From positions 62,001 through 126,000 of the forward strand of contig NZ_KQ948938.1 in the NCBI RefSeq assembly GCF_001514235.1: a stretch of 64,000 bases of DNA, written 5' to 3'. Positions within the stretch are counted from its first letter, which is position 1, and each line of letters begins with the position of its first letter. Positions 26,433-35,344 of the stretch are shown here, one piece after another. The notes under the pieces are model-generated. The model had not been told where the DNA came from. It saw only the letters and a program-made list of their open reading frames with translations, and did no database searches. The translations under genes were made by a program, and so were the position numbers. The stretch comes from Streptomyces caeruleatus. GTDB taxonomy: Bacteria; Actinomycetota; Actinomycetes; Streptomycetales; Streptomycetaceae.

Positions 26433-27422
26433 TGGTCCCGTCACCTGTGCGAGGAGGCGGGACCAGGCGTCGCCGAAATACGCGGTGTCGAAGCGAGCCA
26501 GCGTCTCGTACACCGCCTTCCGCTCGTCGGGCGCCGCATCCGCCCGTTCCCTGATCTGCTGGGCCAGCCGGCACGGATCAGGGTGCGGCTGTTCGGTCAG
26601 ACGCGCGAGGTCGCCGAGTCCGGCGATTGGCTGGATGAGGCAAGGCATGCCCAGGAGCAGCGCCTCCGCGGCACATCGGCTCCACCCTTCCCGCATGCGC
26701 GGAGTGAAGACCCCGACGTCGCAGGCTCTCAGCAGTTCGAGGTATCTGGGACGGGGCAGGTCGAAGTGGAGTCCCGTGGAGCCGATGGTGTTGCTCCCGG
26801 TGGTCACGAGACGGAGCCCGGGTTCGCCCTCGACGGCCGTGGCGACCGTCTCGACGCCCTTCCAGTGCACGGCTTTGCCCGCGTACACCGTGATCTCGTT
26901 CTGGGGGAGACCGAGGCGGTCCTTGCATTCGGCCGGGTCCATACCGCGGACTCTGTCGATCTCGGCGAGATCGAAGGCGTTGTAGATCACCTGGGCGTTG
27001 TCCACCCCGTGCTCCCGCAGGAACGCCGCCCAGGACGGGGCGACACATACGACCGCGCGGCACTGGGGCAGAACCGCGAACAGCCTGCGCCACAGCAGCG
27101 GTTCGAGGGGCCAGGAGTCGAACTGGAGCGGCTCGTAGTGGTGGAAGACGAAGACGGTCCGGGCCCGCATCTCCGGGGTGAAGAACAAGATGCTGAGGTC
27201 GTCCCAGAGGAACGCGCCCCGCTCGTCTCTGAGTTCGCGGATCTGAGGCGCGAGGCGGGAGAGGTGGCGCACCTTCCGGCCTCGGCGGACGGTGTAGGCG
27301 CGCTTGTAGTCCGGCACCGTGCGCCATTCGATCGAGCCTGCTGTTACCTCGTGGATCATGCGGAGGTAGACGCGGCCTCCGGTGCGGCCCTGCGGCGACA
27401 TGGAGTGGACGACCGGTTTCAC
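26430..27422 (-). CDS. Glycosyltransferase, GT4-like
   Basis: The protein has 330 residues, GTG 27422, overlapping the stop of the HD gene (GTGA). It has the GT-B two-domain plan. An N-terminal half with FVFHHYEPLQFDSWPLEPLLWR and CVAPSWAAFLREHGV is followed by VYAGKAVHWKGVETV at about residue 180, the start of the nucleotide-sugar-binding half. The donor-site motif is MREGWSRCAAEALLLGMPCLI at about 252-272, a variant of the E-X7-E motif of GT4 enzymes. It is the last gene of the eight-gene operon. It likely adds a sugar to the pathway product; donor and acceptor are unknown. Confidence 0.85.
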   Translation of the reverse strand: MKPVVHSMSPQGRTGGRVYLRMIHEVTAGSIEWRTVPDYKRAYTVRRGRKVRHLSRLAPQIRELRDERGAFLWDDLSILFFTPEMRARTVFVFHHYEPLQFDSWPLEPLLWRRLFAVLPQCRAVVCVAPSWAAFLREHGVDNAQVIYNAFDLAEIDRVRGMDPAECKDRLGLPQNEITVYAGKAVHWKGVETVATAVEGEPGLRLVTTGSNTIGSTGLHFDLPRPRYLELLRACDVGVFTPRMREGWSRCAAEALLLGMPCLIQPIAGLGDLARLTEQPHPDPCRLAQQIRERADAAPDERKAVYETLARFDTAYFGDAWSRLLAQVTGP

Positions 27423-28024
27423 CTGCCCGCCTCCGCTTGCTGTCGGTACTCGGTGTGGAGTACCTCGTACGCGGCTCGTAGGGATGCACTCACGTCCCGG
27501 GACTCCTCGGCGAGCGGCAGGTAGGTGTTGGTCAGGCCGTCGAGGAAGCGCGCCCGACGGGCGGGGTCCGGTGAGTGCCGAAGGTCGCGCAGGTTGTCGA
27601 TGCGGTCGGCGAGACGGACCAGCAGTTCCTCAGGGCCGAGGCACCTGATCTTGTTGTGCCAGACGTCGGAGTCCCACGGCTGCCTGGGGCGCTGTTCGAG
27701 ACGGTGGTCGGGGGTCATGGAACGCAGGCGTTGGGTGAGGGCTGGGCCCAGGTTGGATGCTATGAGGCGCTCCGCCGCCGGCGAGATCTCCAGCGAGTCG
27801 TGCAGCAGGCCGAGGATGAGCAGTTCGGGATCGGTGACGTTCAGCTCGTTCTTGAGGACGGTCACGACGCGCACTGGGTGGTTGATATAGGGCGATCCCT
27901 GGTCACGGACGTGACCGGCGTAGATCGTCGTGGCGAGGGTCGCGGCGAGCCGGCCGCGGGCTCGTTCCGGCTCCGGCCAGTCCTTGAAGCCGAGTTCGTC
28001 CGTCAGGGTGGGAGTGCTTGTCAT
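27419..28024 (-). CDS. HD-domain phosphohydrolase, RelA/SpoT hydrolase-like
   Basis: The protein has 201 residues and starts at ATG 28024, overlapping the stop of the carbamoyltransferase gene by four bases. The metal-binding signature is visible: a His in TIYAGHVRDQGSPYINHPVRV, HD in LGLLHDSLE, and an Asp in VRLADRIDNLRDL. This spacing is that of the (p)ppGpp hydrolase domain of SpoT, without the synthetase half or regulatory domains. It could hydrolyse a nucleotide or a phosphorylated pathway intermediate, or turn over an alarmone to protect the producing cell. Its full translational coupling to biosynthetic genes favours a pathway role. The substrate is not known. Confidence 0.8.
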   Translation of the reverse strand: MTSTPTLTDELGFKDWPEPERARGRLAATLATTIYAGHVRDQGSPYINHPVRVVTVLKNELNVTDPELLILGLLHDSLEISPAAERLIASNLGPALTQRLRSMTPDHRLEQRPRQPWDSDVWHNKIRCLGPEELLVRLADRIDNLRDLRHSPDPARRARFLDGLTNTYLPLAEESRDVSASLRAAYEVLHTEYRQQAEAGR

Positions 28025-29748
28025 GCGCGGTCCGTTCGGTCGGGGACCGTCAGGACTGTGTCGAGCCGCACGTGTGGGGCGAGGACCAACGTGTCCTCGA
28101 CGGCCAGGGCATCGAGGCCGAGCTCGACCGCGGCGGTGACAGCCTGTTCGGCGGTGCGGAGGATGGGGGTTCCCTTGAAGTTCAGGGAGGTGTTGAGGAG
28201 GACGGGAACGCCGGTGAGCCGGTGGAACTCCTCCAGAAGCGGGCGAACGCCGGAGTGCCCTCGGCTCACGGTCTGGAGACGGGCGGTTCCGTCGTGGTGG
28301 ACCACCGCGGGCATCCGGTCGGACTTGCAGTGGCGGGCGCGTACGACGCGATTCATGAACGGGTCGCCTTCTCCGAGGAACCACGCGTCGGCTTCCTCGG
28401 CCAGGGCCAGGGGCGCCAACGGGCGGTAGTCAGCTCGCTGTTTGAGGGCGTTCAAGCGGGTCCTGGTCTCCGCCTTGCCGGGGTGGGCGAGGATCGAGCG
28501 GTGACCGAGGGCCCTCGGCCCGAACTCCATGCCGCCCCGTACCCAGCCGACGACGTGGTGGTCCGCGAGGAGCGCGGCGACGGTGGGTATCAGCCGCTCA
28601 CCGAGGCCGGAGACAGCGCGGTAGCCGCCCGCGAGCCCTCCGTCAGGCAGGGCGCCGGCGAGCGGGCCCCAGTCGGCGTCCTCGGGTGTCGGCAGGAGGG
28701 GTTGTCCGAGGACGTAGTTCCAGGCGTACAGCGCGGCGCCGACCGCGGTGCCGGCGTCGTGCGGCGCCGGGGCGACGAACAGGTTCTCGAAGCCGGACTC
28801 CTCGGCGAGCGTGCCGTTGACGTGGGAGTTCAGCGCGCAGCCGCCGGAGAACACCAGTGTGCGGGCGGTCGTGAGATGACGCAGGTGGCGGGCCACGTGG
28901 ACGACCGCCTCGGCGAAGACCCGCTGCGCCGCCGCGGCCAGGTCGACCCGGGCCTCCAGCGGCTTCGAGTCGGCGGACCGCGCGGTCCAGACCGCGCCTT
29001 CGATCCCGAGCGGGGTCTCGGCGTCGTACGACCCCCACGGCGCCGCGATGTGTACGCCCCCGTTCTCGCCCAGATGGACGAGGTCGCGGAGCTCTTTGTA
29101 GTAGCGGTCCGGGTCACCGAAGGCGGCCAGGGCCATCATGCTGCCCTCGGCCTCGTTGCCCGGCGGAATCACCCGCAGCGCCAGGTTGCGGTAGAAGTGG
29201 CCGAGGGACGGATGGGTGCGCACCGGCCCGGACGGGCCGGGGGCGATGGCTGGTGTGACCTGGTGGATTCGGTCGATGCTGTCCGGCGTCAGGTCGTAGC
29301 CGGTGATCCGTTCGCGTCCCGACGCGATGTCCGTGCCGAGGGCGGAGCCGCCCGCGTCGATGACCAGTCCGGCGGCGTGTTCCTCGCCGGAGAGCAGATA
29401 GCCGGACAGGACGTGCGCGGTGTGGTGTGAGATGAGCTTCAGCCGCCGCCCGAGCACCCCGGGGAGCAGGGCGGCGAGTTCGCCCTGCTCGGTGGACGCC
29501 CACGATCCGTGCCGAGGGCTGGGACGCATGGACGGTGTCCACACGTGGTCGATGTCCTCGACGGTGACGCCGGCGGACCGCAGGCACCAGTCGAGGGCAT
29601 GGGTGGGGGCGGTGAGGACGCCCTTGCGTGTGGTGCGGTTGTGTTTCACGCCGCTCCACCGCTCCTCCTCGGCCGCGTAGATACGGCCGTCGACGACGAG
29701 GCAGGCGGAGGTGTCGTGGTGGAAGTTCAGACCGAGCGCTGCGGGCAT
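28021..29748 (-). CDS. NodU/CmcH-type O-carbamoyltransferase
   Basis: The protein has 575 residues. ATG 29748 has GGAGG just upstream. The family transfers a carbamoyl group from carbamoyl phosphate, through carbamoyl-adenylate, to a hydroxyl. The N-terminal Kae1-like half has GLNFHHDTSACLV, the metal-binding His pair in ISHHTAHVLSGY at about residue 107 and VIDAGGSALGTD. The segment VFSGGCALNSHVN at about residue 318 follows. The C-terminal half has RGGMEFGPRALGHRSIL at about 430 and LNTSLNFKG, both hallmark motifs. All expected residues are present. In antibiotic pathways such enzymes carbamoylate sugars or amino alcohols. Confidence 0.92.
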   Translation of the reverse strand: MPAALGLNFHHDTSACLVVDGRIYAAEEERWSGVKHNRTTRKGVLTAPTHALDWCLRSAGVTVEDIDHVWTPSMRPSPRHGSWASTEQGELAALLPGVLGRRLKLISHHTAHVLSGYLLSGEEHAAGLVIDAGGSALGTDIASGRERITGYDLTPDSIDRIHQVTPAIAPGPSGPVRTHPSLGHFYRNLALRVIPPGNEAEGSMMALAAFGDPDRYYKELRDLVHLGENGGVHIAAPWGSYDAETPLGIEGAVWTARSADSKPLEARVDLAAAAQRVFAEAVVHVARHLRHLTTARTLVFSGGCALNSHVNGTLAEESGFENLFVAPAPHDAGTAVGAALYAWNYVLGQPLLPTPEDADWGPLAGALPDGGLAGGYRAVSGLGERLIPTVAALLADHHVVGWVRGGMEFGPRALGHRSILAHPGKAETRTRLNALKQRADYRPLAPLALAEEADAWFLGEGDPFMNRVVRARHCKSDRMPAVVHHDGTARLQTVSRGHSGVRPLLEEFHRLTGVPVLLNTSLNFKGTPILRTAEQAVTAAVELGLDALAVEDTLVLAPHVRLDTVLTVPDRTDRA

Positions 29749-29770
29749 GGGGACCTCCGGAAGGGAGTGG

Positions 29771-30583
29771 TCAGAGGGAAGCCGTGCGACGGGTGAGGGA
29801 GGGGACGACCTGAAGGCCCGAGTCCCTGTACTCATGGCACTTCAGGCAGAAGTCGTAGTGCTCGCGGCGCGGTGCGAAGACCTTGGTGGCGAAGTCGTCG
29901 TCCCAGACCGTGAACTCGCTGTCGTTCTTGGCCATGGCGTTGAAGCACCGGTAGCAGTCGCCGTCGACCTCGATCATGAGGTGTTGGTCGACGTTGCGGT
30001 CGCAGAGTCCACCGAGGTCGTTGGCGGGTTGGCCGACGTCGATGTGGTGGACGTGGTTGGTGACGTGGATGGCGCCGTACTTGTCGCACAGGGCGGCCAG
30101 TTGACTCAGGCGGTCCGGGGCTATGGCTTCCAGCACGCTGTTGATGACGACGGTCTTTCCGGCCTCCCGGAGCACGGGAATGACTGCGCTGACCTCGTCG
30201 TAGTTGTCGTGCTCCTCGTCGCAGCCGATCAGGACCTGGTCGTAGTGCGCGAGGGTCGCCTGGAGGAGACGCTCGTTGCGGGCCAGGGTGATCGCGTTGG
30301 AGCCGAGCACCATGACCTGATCCGGGAAACGGTCGCGGGCCAGGCCGCTGAGCTCGGCGAAGTCGCGGTGGACGGTGGGTTCTCCGCCGTTGATGTGCAG
30401 TTGCCGGAACGGGATCTGTCCGAGGCGGTCGAGGACCTGCCTGAACGTGTCCAGAGGCATGTTCTCGCCCTGGCCGCCTTCGGCGAAGATGCAGAAGTCG
30501 CAGTGGCGGTTGCACTTGGTCGTGATCTTGATTTTCGCGGTCTTGAGGGTCCTGGGCGCGCCGGACAGCACGGAGGAGGTCAT
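29771..30583 (-). CDS. Radical SAM enzyme (short, 270 aa)
   Basis: The 4Fe-4S cluster motif CNRHCDFC lies at about residues 24-31, in the CX3CX2C spacing that binds S-adenosylmethionine. LHINGGEPTVHRDFAEL is the GGEP-like motif. The C-terminal part has CDRN, CYRCF and CLKCHEYRDSG, a set of cysteines like a shortened SPASM or twitch domain that may bind a second cluster. It would make a 5'-deoxyadenosyl radical to modify a pathway intermediate. Its start is 16 bases beyond the end of the nucleotidyltransferase gene and its end lies 22 bases before the carbamoyltransferase start. Substrate unknown; dehydrogenation or C-C bond chemistry are options. Confidence 0.88.
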   Translation of the reverse strand: MTSSVLSGAPRTLKTAKIKITTKCNRHCDFCIFAEGGQGENMPLDTFRQVLDRLGQIPFRQLHINGGEPTVHRDFAELSGLARDRFPDQVMVLGSNAITLARNERLLQATLAHYDQVLIGCDEEHDNYDEVSAVIPVLREAGKTVVINSVLEAIAPDRLSQLAALCDKYGAIHVTNHVHHIDVGQPANDLGGLCDRNVDQHLMIEVDGDCYRCFNAMAKNDSEFTVWDDDFATKVFAPRREHYDFCLKCHEYRDSGLQVVPSLTRRTASL

Positions 30584-30598
30584 AGAGAGCCCCTTTGG

Positions 30599-31699
30599 TC
30601 ACGCGGAGTTGGCGGAGAGGAAGTCCTCGACGACGGAGCGGTGACGACTCCACAGGGCGAGGAGGTCGTGAAGAGTGCTCGCGGTGGTCGGACCCGGTGG
30701 CAGCAGCTCCGTCATGGCCTTCACTAGCAGCGCGTCGTCCCCGGAGGTTCGGTCGGCGAGGCGGGTCAAGGTGTTCCGAGCGGAACGGAGTTCTTTCTCC
30801 TCGCGCGCTATCAGGTAACCGGTCACGGTCTCCGGCGGAGGATCCAGGTAGTAGATCCAGCGTGCGACGCGCACGCGGAGCATGCCGGCGGTCGTGGTCC
30901 ACGCTGCCGCCTCCGCCTCCGATGCCTCCGGCAGAGACCTGGGGCGCGGTGTGCGGCGCAGTACGGCGTCCACGGCTACGTGGGCCGAGTGCAGCAGGTC
31001 CGCGGGAGGCGATTCCGTATCCGAGCACGTGGCGGACAGGCGAAGGAACTCCTTGGCCAGGACTTCGAGTTCGCCGGGGTGCCATTGGTCGAGGGCCGCG
31101 GTCTTCCCGGGGCAGCGGGTGCGCGTGGCCAGGGCCGCCGACGCGAACCAGCACGGCGCGACGTAGTGCCAGGCGACGCAGTGTCTTCGGTAGCCGTCGA
31201 GATCGTGGTGGACGTTGTCGGTGCTGTCCTTGTCGAGTTCGTAGCGGCCTCCGATCCGTGCGTCGAGGATTCCTCGGTAGAACCTCTCGTCCGCGCGGCT
31301 CCACGGCATCGTCCGCGCACGGGACTGCCACCGCCCGAGAATGGCCGCGTCCCCCGTGACCAGGCTCCAGGTGGAGATCTCGGCCGGTGACACCTGGTTC
31401 CGGTCGAGCTCACCGACGGTGAACGCGAACCCAGGCGGATGTTCGAGCAGCCGGCTGTGAGCCGGGTCCAGGAGCACCGCCCGGTGATGGGCGGCGGCAA
31501 GTTGCTCGTTCCACTCCCACCACGAGCCGGGGGCCTGGTCGAGGATGACGCGGATGTCGATGTCCGAGTGCGGTGCGATGAGATCGCCGGCCTGCCACTT
31601 GTGCGTGAGCATGCTCGCGGTGACGCCTTGGGTGGCTAACTGCTCGGCGTAGATGGCACCGAGCCGCGTGTACGACGTGGTGGAACGGACCGTGGTCAC
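30599..31699 (-). CDS. Polymerase beta-fold nucleotidyltransferase
   Basis: The protein has 366 residues, GTG 31699, overlapping the upstream stop (GTGA). The active-site pattern APHSDIDIRVIL at about residues 43-54 is the Asp-X-Asp of minimal nucleotidyltransferases; the usual GS in front of it is replaced by a looser loop with AGDLIAPHSD. The C-terminal part is helical and may select the acceptor. Aminoglycoside adenylyltransferases and antitoxin-type enzymes share this core. Within the operon it could activate a sugar or a metabolite by nucleotidylation, or provide self-resistance. The function is not fixed by sequence. Confidence 0.7.
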   Translation of the reverse strand: MTTVRSTTSYTRLGAIYAEQLATQGVTASMLTHKWQAGDLIAPHSDIDIRVILDQAPGSWWEWNEQLAAAHHRAVLLDPAHSRLLEHPPGFAFTVGELDRNQVSPAEISTWSLVTGDAAILGRWQSRARTMPWSRADERFYRGILDARIGGRYELDKDSTDNVHHDLDGYRRHCVAWHYVAPCWFASAALATRTRCPGKTAALDQWHPGELEVLAKEFLRLSATCSDTESPPADLLHSAHVAVDAVLRRTPRPRSLPEASEAEAAAWTTTAGMLRVRVARWIYYLDPPPETVTGYLIAREEKELRSARNTLTRLADRTSGDDALLVKAMTELLPPGPTTASTLHDLLALWSRHRSVVEDFLSANSA

Positions 31700-32817
31700 T
31701 CGGACTCACCGCCGGGTCGGCGAAGCGAGCAGCCCCCAGCCGTACCGCTGGCCACAGGCAGCAGGGGAAGCACGGGCACGCCTTCCGGCCGTTCCATGCG
31801 GTCCCAGCGCAGGTCGTAGTCGACGTAGTGAAAGCCCTGCCAGGCATCGTTGCTGTCCCGTTCGAGCATGGCGTTGAAGAGGTGGGCGTAGGCGTCGGCC
31901 ATGGTGCCGTTCGCGAGGTGCGGCTTCAGGGGGATGTCACGGTTGTGCAGGATGCAGGGCCGGGCGATGCCGGTGGGAGTGACCTTGATGCGGTTGGCGT
32001 CGGAGCAGGTTGCACAGGAAGAGTTGGAGATGAATCCGATGGAACCTGCCCAGCCGGTCGGCTGCAGGTACCGTCCCGGGCTTCGCACTCCGAGCTCGGT
32101 ACGGGAGATCTCGCCGGCCTCCTCGAACCAGGCGTGGAGGCGTTCGCGGACCTCCGCCTCGGGCACGAACTCGGTGGGGAACAGGGCCTCCGCCGGCCCG
32201 ATGCGCTGCAGTTCGATCAGCCGTACGGCGATGGGGAGTCGCTTGGCGAGTTCGGCGACACCGAAGGCGTCGTCCAGGTACGACCGCTGGAGCACACAGT
32301 TGATCTTGACCTTGAGGCCGAGTTCGAGTGCACGGTCGATCGTGGCCCGGGAGACTCGTGGGTCACCGCCGCCCATGATCTCGGTGGACCGCGCGGGATC
32401 GAGGCTGTGCAGGCTGATGTTCAGGTACGTGAGCCCGGCATCGTGCAGCGCGTCCACGGTCAGGCCGCGGCGCAGGTTGCCGTGGCTGGTCATGCCGACG
32501 GTCGCCTTGTCGCCGAGCCCCTCGGAGAGCGCGCTGATGATGTCGAGGATGTCGGCACGCAGTGTCGGTTCCCCGCCCGAGCAGTGAGCCTTCCGGATGC
32601 CCCAGAGGCCGGCCTCGTTCGCGATGCCCGCGTAGTCGGAGACCGTGAGCGTCTTGTCCTTGTGCCCGTAGTCGGGCATGCACCGGGGCTTGCAGAAGAC
32701 GCAGTCGAGGTTGCAGATGGAGTTGAGCGTGAACGCCAGGTAGGGGTGGTTCCGACCCGACTCGGCGAACCGCCGGAGCAGGTCGGTCCTGGCGGACTGC
32801 TGGTCAGTGGGGGGCAT
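31696..32817 (-). CDS. MoaA-like radical SAM enzyme
   Basis: The protein has 373 residues. ATG 32817 has GGAGGG upstream and overlaps the end of the dehydrogenase gene by 14 bases. The first cluster is CNLDCVFC at about residues 35-42, then HCSGGEPTLR at about 80. The second cluster region CATCSDANRIKVTPTGIARPC near residue 285 closely follows the C-terminal cluster of MoaA (CXXC-X13-C), which binds GTP. The tail contains SGTAGG, reminiscent of the Gly-Gly end of MoaA, but is followed by extra residues. MoaA itself makes a molybdenum cofactor precursor from GTP; this copy lies in a biosynthetic operon and may cyclise a nucleotide or other substrate for a natural product. Confidence 0.88.
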   Translation of the reverse strand: MPPTDQQSARTDLLRRFAESGRNHPYLAFTLNSICNLDCVFCKPRCMPDYGHKDKTLTVSDYAGIANEAGLWGIRKAHCSGGEPTLRADILDIISALSEGLGDKATVGMTSHGNLRRGLTVDALHDAGLTYLNISLHSLDPARSTEIMGGGDPRVSRATIDRALELGLKVKINCVLQRSYLDDAFGVAELAKRLPIAVRLIELQRIGPAEALFPTEFVPEAEVRERLHAWFEEAGEISRTELGVRSPGRYLQPTGWAGSIGFISNSSCATCSDANRIKVTPTGIARPCILHNRDIPLKPHLANGTMADAYAHLFNAMLERDSNDAWQGFHYVDYDLRWDRMERPEGVPVLPLLPVASGTAGGCSLRRPGGESE

Positions 32818-33799
32818 GTGTCCCTCCGTGGGTTGGGGTGACAGCACCGTTGAGGGGCTGGCCGGCGAGGAAACGCCGGAGGTTGTCGACGAAGAAGGCG
32901 ACCGCCTCGTCCATGTAGGTGTGGCTGAAGACGGCGCTCTTCGGCGTGAGCAGGATCCGCGGGTGGTGGCGGAGTGGGTCGTCGAGCGCCGGTGGCTTGC
33001 GCGGCTGCACGTCGAGGGCGGCACCGGCCAGCGGGCCCTGGTCGAGGGCGTCGAGGAGCGCGTCGTGGTCGACGGTGCTGGCCCGTCCGAGGTTGATGAA
33101 GATCGTGCCGGGGCGGCACGCCTTGAAGGCGCTCTCGTCGAAGAAGCCGTGCGTCTCGGCGGTCGCGGGAAGCAGGTTGACGACGGCGCGTGAGCGCGGG
33201 AGTGCTTCATCAACGCGGTGTGCCGGCACCCATTCGATCCCGCCGGGTTCGGAGCGCGGGGGCCTACGCCGTACGCCTATGACGTGCATGCCGACGACCT
33301 GCGCCACCTCGGCGAGGCGGAGGCCGACGGAGCCGCAGCCGACGATCGTGAGTGTCTCGCCGTACAGGTCGAAGAAGCTGCTGGCGAGGTCGTCCTTCCA
33401 CCAGGTGGACCTGGTCTGGAGCCGTGCACTCGTGAACAGGCCCCGCGAGAAGCCGAGAAGCAGGCCGATCGCGTGCTCGGCCATCGGCCTTCCGTGGTAA
33501 CCGTACCCGCGGGTGACCGTGACGCCCGCGGCATCGAGCGCGGCGACCGGCCAGTGATCGATACCGGCGGACGGGGTGGCCGTCCAGCGGAGCCTTGGGG
33601 AGGCATCGAGCCACTCCTGGCCGAAGGACCAGCCGAAATAGACGTCAGCGGTGCGGATCTCGACAGGGATGTCGTGCTCGTGGGCGACCCGGAAGCGGAC
33701 GTCGGGAAAGGCGGACTGTAACTGTCCGGCGTGTCGGTCGGATAACCGCCAGAAGGGGTAATGGGAGTTGAGGGCGAGCAGCGCCGTGGTTGTTGTCAC
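32804..33799 (-). CDS. D-2-hydroxyacid dehydrogenase, NAD-binding
   Basis: The protein has 331 residues; GTG 33799 overlaps the stop of the glycosyltransferase gene. The NAD fold motif TIVGCGSVGLRLAEVA is at about residue 151, preceded by RPMAEHAIGLLLGFSRGL. The catalytic set is NLGRASTVDHDAL with the Arg, an acidic residue in the LDVQPRKPP region where Glu is usual (here replaced by Gln-Pro), and PKSAVFS where relatives have the catalytic His as TPH; here TPKSA puts Lys in that position. The two changes may mean altered chemistry or loss of activity. Relatives oxidise phosphoglycerate, phosphite or 2-hydroxyacids. It may supply a keto acid to the pathway. Confidence 0.8.
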   Translation of the reverse strand: MTTTTALLALNSHYPFWRLSDRHAGQLQSAFPDVRFRVAHEHDIPVEIRTADVYFGWSFGQEWLDASPRLRWTATPSAGIDHWPVAALDAAGVTVTRGYGYHGRPMAEHAIGLLLGFSRGLFTSARLQTRSTWWKDDLASSFFDLYGETLTIVGCGSVGLRLAEVAQVVGMHVIGVRRRPPRSEPGGIEWVPAHRVDEALPRSRAVVNLLPATAETHGFFDESAFKACRPGTIFINLGRASTVDHDALLDALDQGPLAGAALDVQPRKPPALDDPLRHHPRILLTPKSAVFSHTYMDEAVAFFVDNLRRFLAGQPLNGAVTPTHGGTHAPH

Positions 33800-35157
33800 G
33801 CTCCGCTCCCCAGGGAGGTGCTGGGTGCCATCGCCCAAGGGACGTGCTGGCGCAGGTAGGAGCGGATCGTGCCTTCGTAGTCGTGCCGGGCCGTGAGCAG
33901 TGCTCGGCCGCGCGCACGCATCCGCTCACGCTCTTGGACACTGATGTGGAGCGCCCGCCTGATCGCGTGAGCGAGGCCCATGGGGTCACGAGCTTCCGCC
34001 GTGAACCCGGTGAGTCCGTCGACGACGGTCTCCGTGAGCCCGCCGGCCCGAGTCGCGACCACCGGCGCGGCACCCGAGGCGAAGGCTTCGAGGGGGATCC
34101 TTCCGAACGGTTCGGCTCGGGAAGGCACCACCACTCCCCGGAGGGCCGGGCTCCGCAACCACGAGCGGTACTGCGGGGAGAACCGGGGCAGGAACGTCGC
34201 GTCGATCGCGTAGTCCCGGACCATCGCCTGGAGTCGTTGCTGGTAGCTGGTCAGGGTCTCCGTGTGCGTCGTGGGTGCGAGCAGGAGGTGCGGCACCCGA
34301 TCGCCCCGCGTACCGAGGATGCGGACAGCTTCCAGCAGGTCCTCGAAGCCCTTGCTCTCCACCGCCCGGCCCATGGCCAGCAGGAATCCCGCTTCGGCTC
34401 GCGGCGGCAGCGGGGCGGGCACCACGTCCTCGTGGTCGCTCAGGAGCAGGCCGTTGGGGAGGTCGACCACCACACGTCGCGGGACGCCGTAGACCTGCTC
34501 AAGATGGCCGCGCATGTGGTGCGAGATGGCGCCGACGAGCGCACCGCCACGCACCGCCGCTGTCAGGCCCTCGTGCTCCCAGCGGATGCGTCGCCGGTCC
34601 TCCGGCGAGGCGAGTTCGCTCGTCGACCGGGGCAGGAGAAGGAGGCTGAACGGATCGTCGGCGCCTTGATGGAGTCCGAGCCCGAGGAAGGGGATGTCCA
34701 GGCAGGTCAGTTGGGCCATCGGCGCATCGGCAAGGCGCGCCCGGGCGGTATCCGCGACCCGCTCGCACAGTGCCTCGCAGCCCGCGAGGGCGGCGGTCGC
34801 CGCTCGGCCACCTGGAACCGGAACGACCTCGGCCCCGGCCTGCCGCAGCATTCCCTCCGTCTCGGCCACCCACACGGGGTCGTAACTGGGGTCGGAGCGT
34901 GGGATGTGAACGGGCATGACCAGGAGGCGTCCACGCGGAAGTGCTCGCGCGAGTACCTCAAGGAAGGCCCTGTTGCTGAAGCCCGTGCCCGATGTGCACC
35001 CGTAGTAGCCGTCATGCAGCGCGACGGCGATCGTCGGCGAGAGAGCGGTCGTGGACAGCCCGGCGGTTCCTTCCGCACCTTTCTGCCGCGGGAGGGGGAC
35101 CGGTTCGCTGGCCGGAACGGGGGCCACGTCCTCTGAGCTGCGTATGCGCGCTGCCAT
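33796..35157 (-). CDS. Glycosyltransferase, GT4-like (453 aa), first gene of the operon
   Basis: ATG 35157 has GGAGGAG seven bases upstream. The N-terminal 40 residues are disordered, then TIAVALHDGYYGCTSGTGFSN opens the first Rossmann domain. GFLLAMGRAVESKGFEDLLEAVRIL at about residue 263 starts the donor domain. VVVPSRAEPFGRIPLEAFASGAAPVVATRAGGLTE at about residue 365 is the full GT4 donor signature (E-X7-E). No membrane segment is seen. It is the first gene of a leftward operon whose eight members overlap or are less than 25 bases apart. The operon promoter region carries copy 2 of the shared element, about 110 bases upstream. Confidence 0.88.
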   Translation of the reverse strand: MAARIRSSEDVAPVPASEPVPLPRQKGAEGTAGLSTTALSPTIAVALHDGYYGCTSGTGFSNRAFLEVLARALPRGRLLVMPVHIPRSDPSYDPVWVAETEGMLRQAGAEVVPVPGGRAATAALAGCEALCERVADTARARLADAPMAQLTCLDIPFLGLGLHQGADDPFSLLLLPRSTSELASPEDRRRIRWEHEGLTAAVRGGALVGAISHHMRGHLEQVYGVPRRVVVDLPNGLLLSDHEDVVPAPLPPRAEAGFLLAMGRAVESKGFEDLLEAVRILGTRGDRVPHLLLAPTTHTETLTSYQQRLQAMVRDYAIDATFLPRFSPQYRSWLRSPALRGVVVPSRAEPFGRIPLEAFASGAAPVVATRAGGLTETVVDGLTGFTAEARDPMGLAHAIRRALHISVQERERMRARGRALLTARHDYEGTIRSYLRQHVPWAMAPSTSLGSGA

Positions 35158-35267
35158 GGGAACACTCCTCCAGTACGGGATGGGCGGGGGAGAACGCTGA
35201 CTCGGACGGTGAGACACCTGGGTCGCGCATAAGTGGCGCGGTCCGTCGGGAACTCGTGCAACGGAGC
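35158..35267 (-). promoter_or_regulatory. Leader of the biosynthetic operon
   Basis: 110 bases lie between the operator-like element and the first gene of the operon. They hold the ribosome site GGAGGAG and no clear hairpin. Transcription probably starts within or just left of the element at 35268-35344. Confidence 0.4.
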
Positions 35268-35344
35268 GTGAAGAGACGATTCCACTACGCGAGTGCGACG
35301 AGCGGACAAAGTGTCCGCAGGAATTCGCCGCCGACCTATTGACA
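35268..35344 (-). promoter_or_regulatory. Shared regulatory element, copy 2 (biosynthetic operon)
   Basis: Read on the minus strand: TGTCAA (35344-35339), 21 bases, CGGACA-CTT-TGTCCG (35317-35303), then TGGAAT (35284-35279) and TTCAC (35272-35268). The dyad is perfect and extends one more base pair on each side. The 40 bases of TGTCAA-spacer-dyad are nearly the same as in copy 3, including the spacer core GGTCGGCG. It points toward the operon. Confidence 0.75.
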
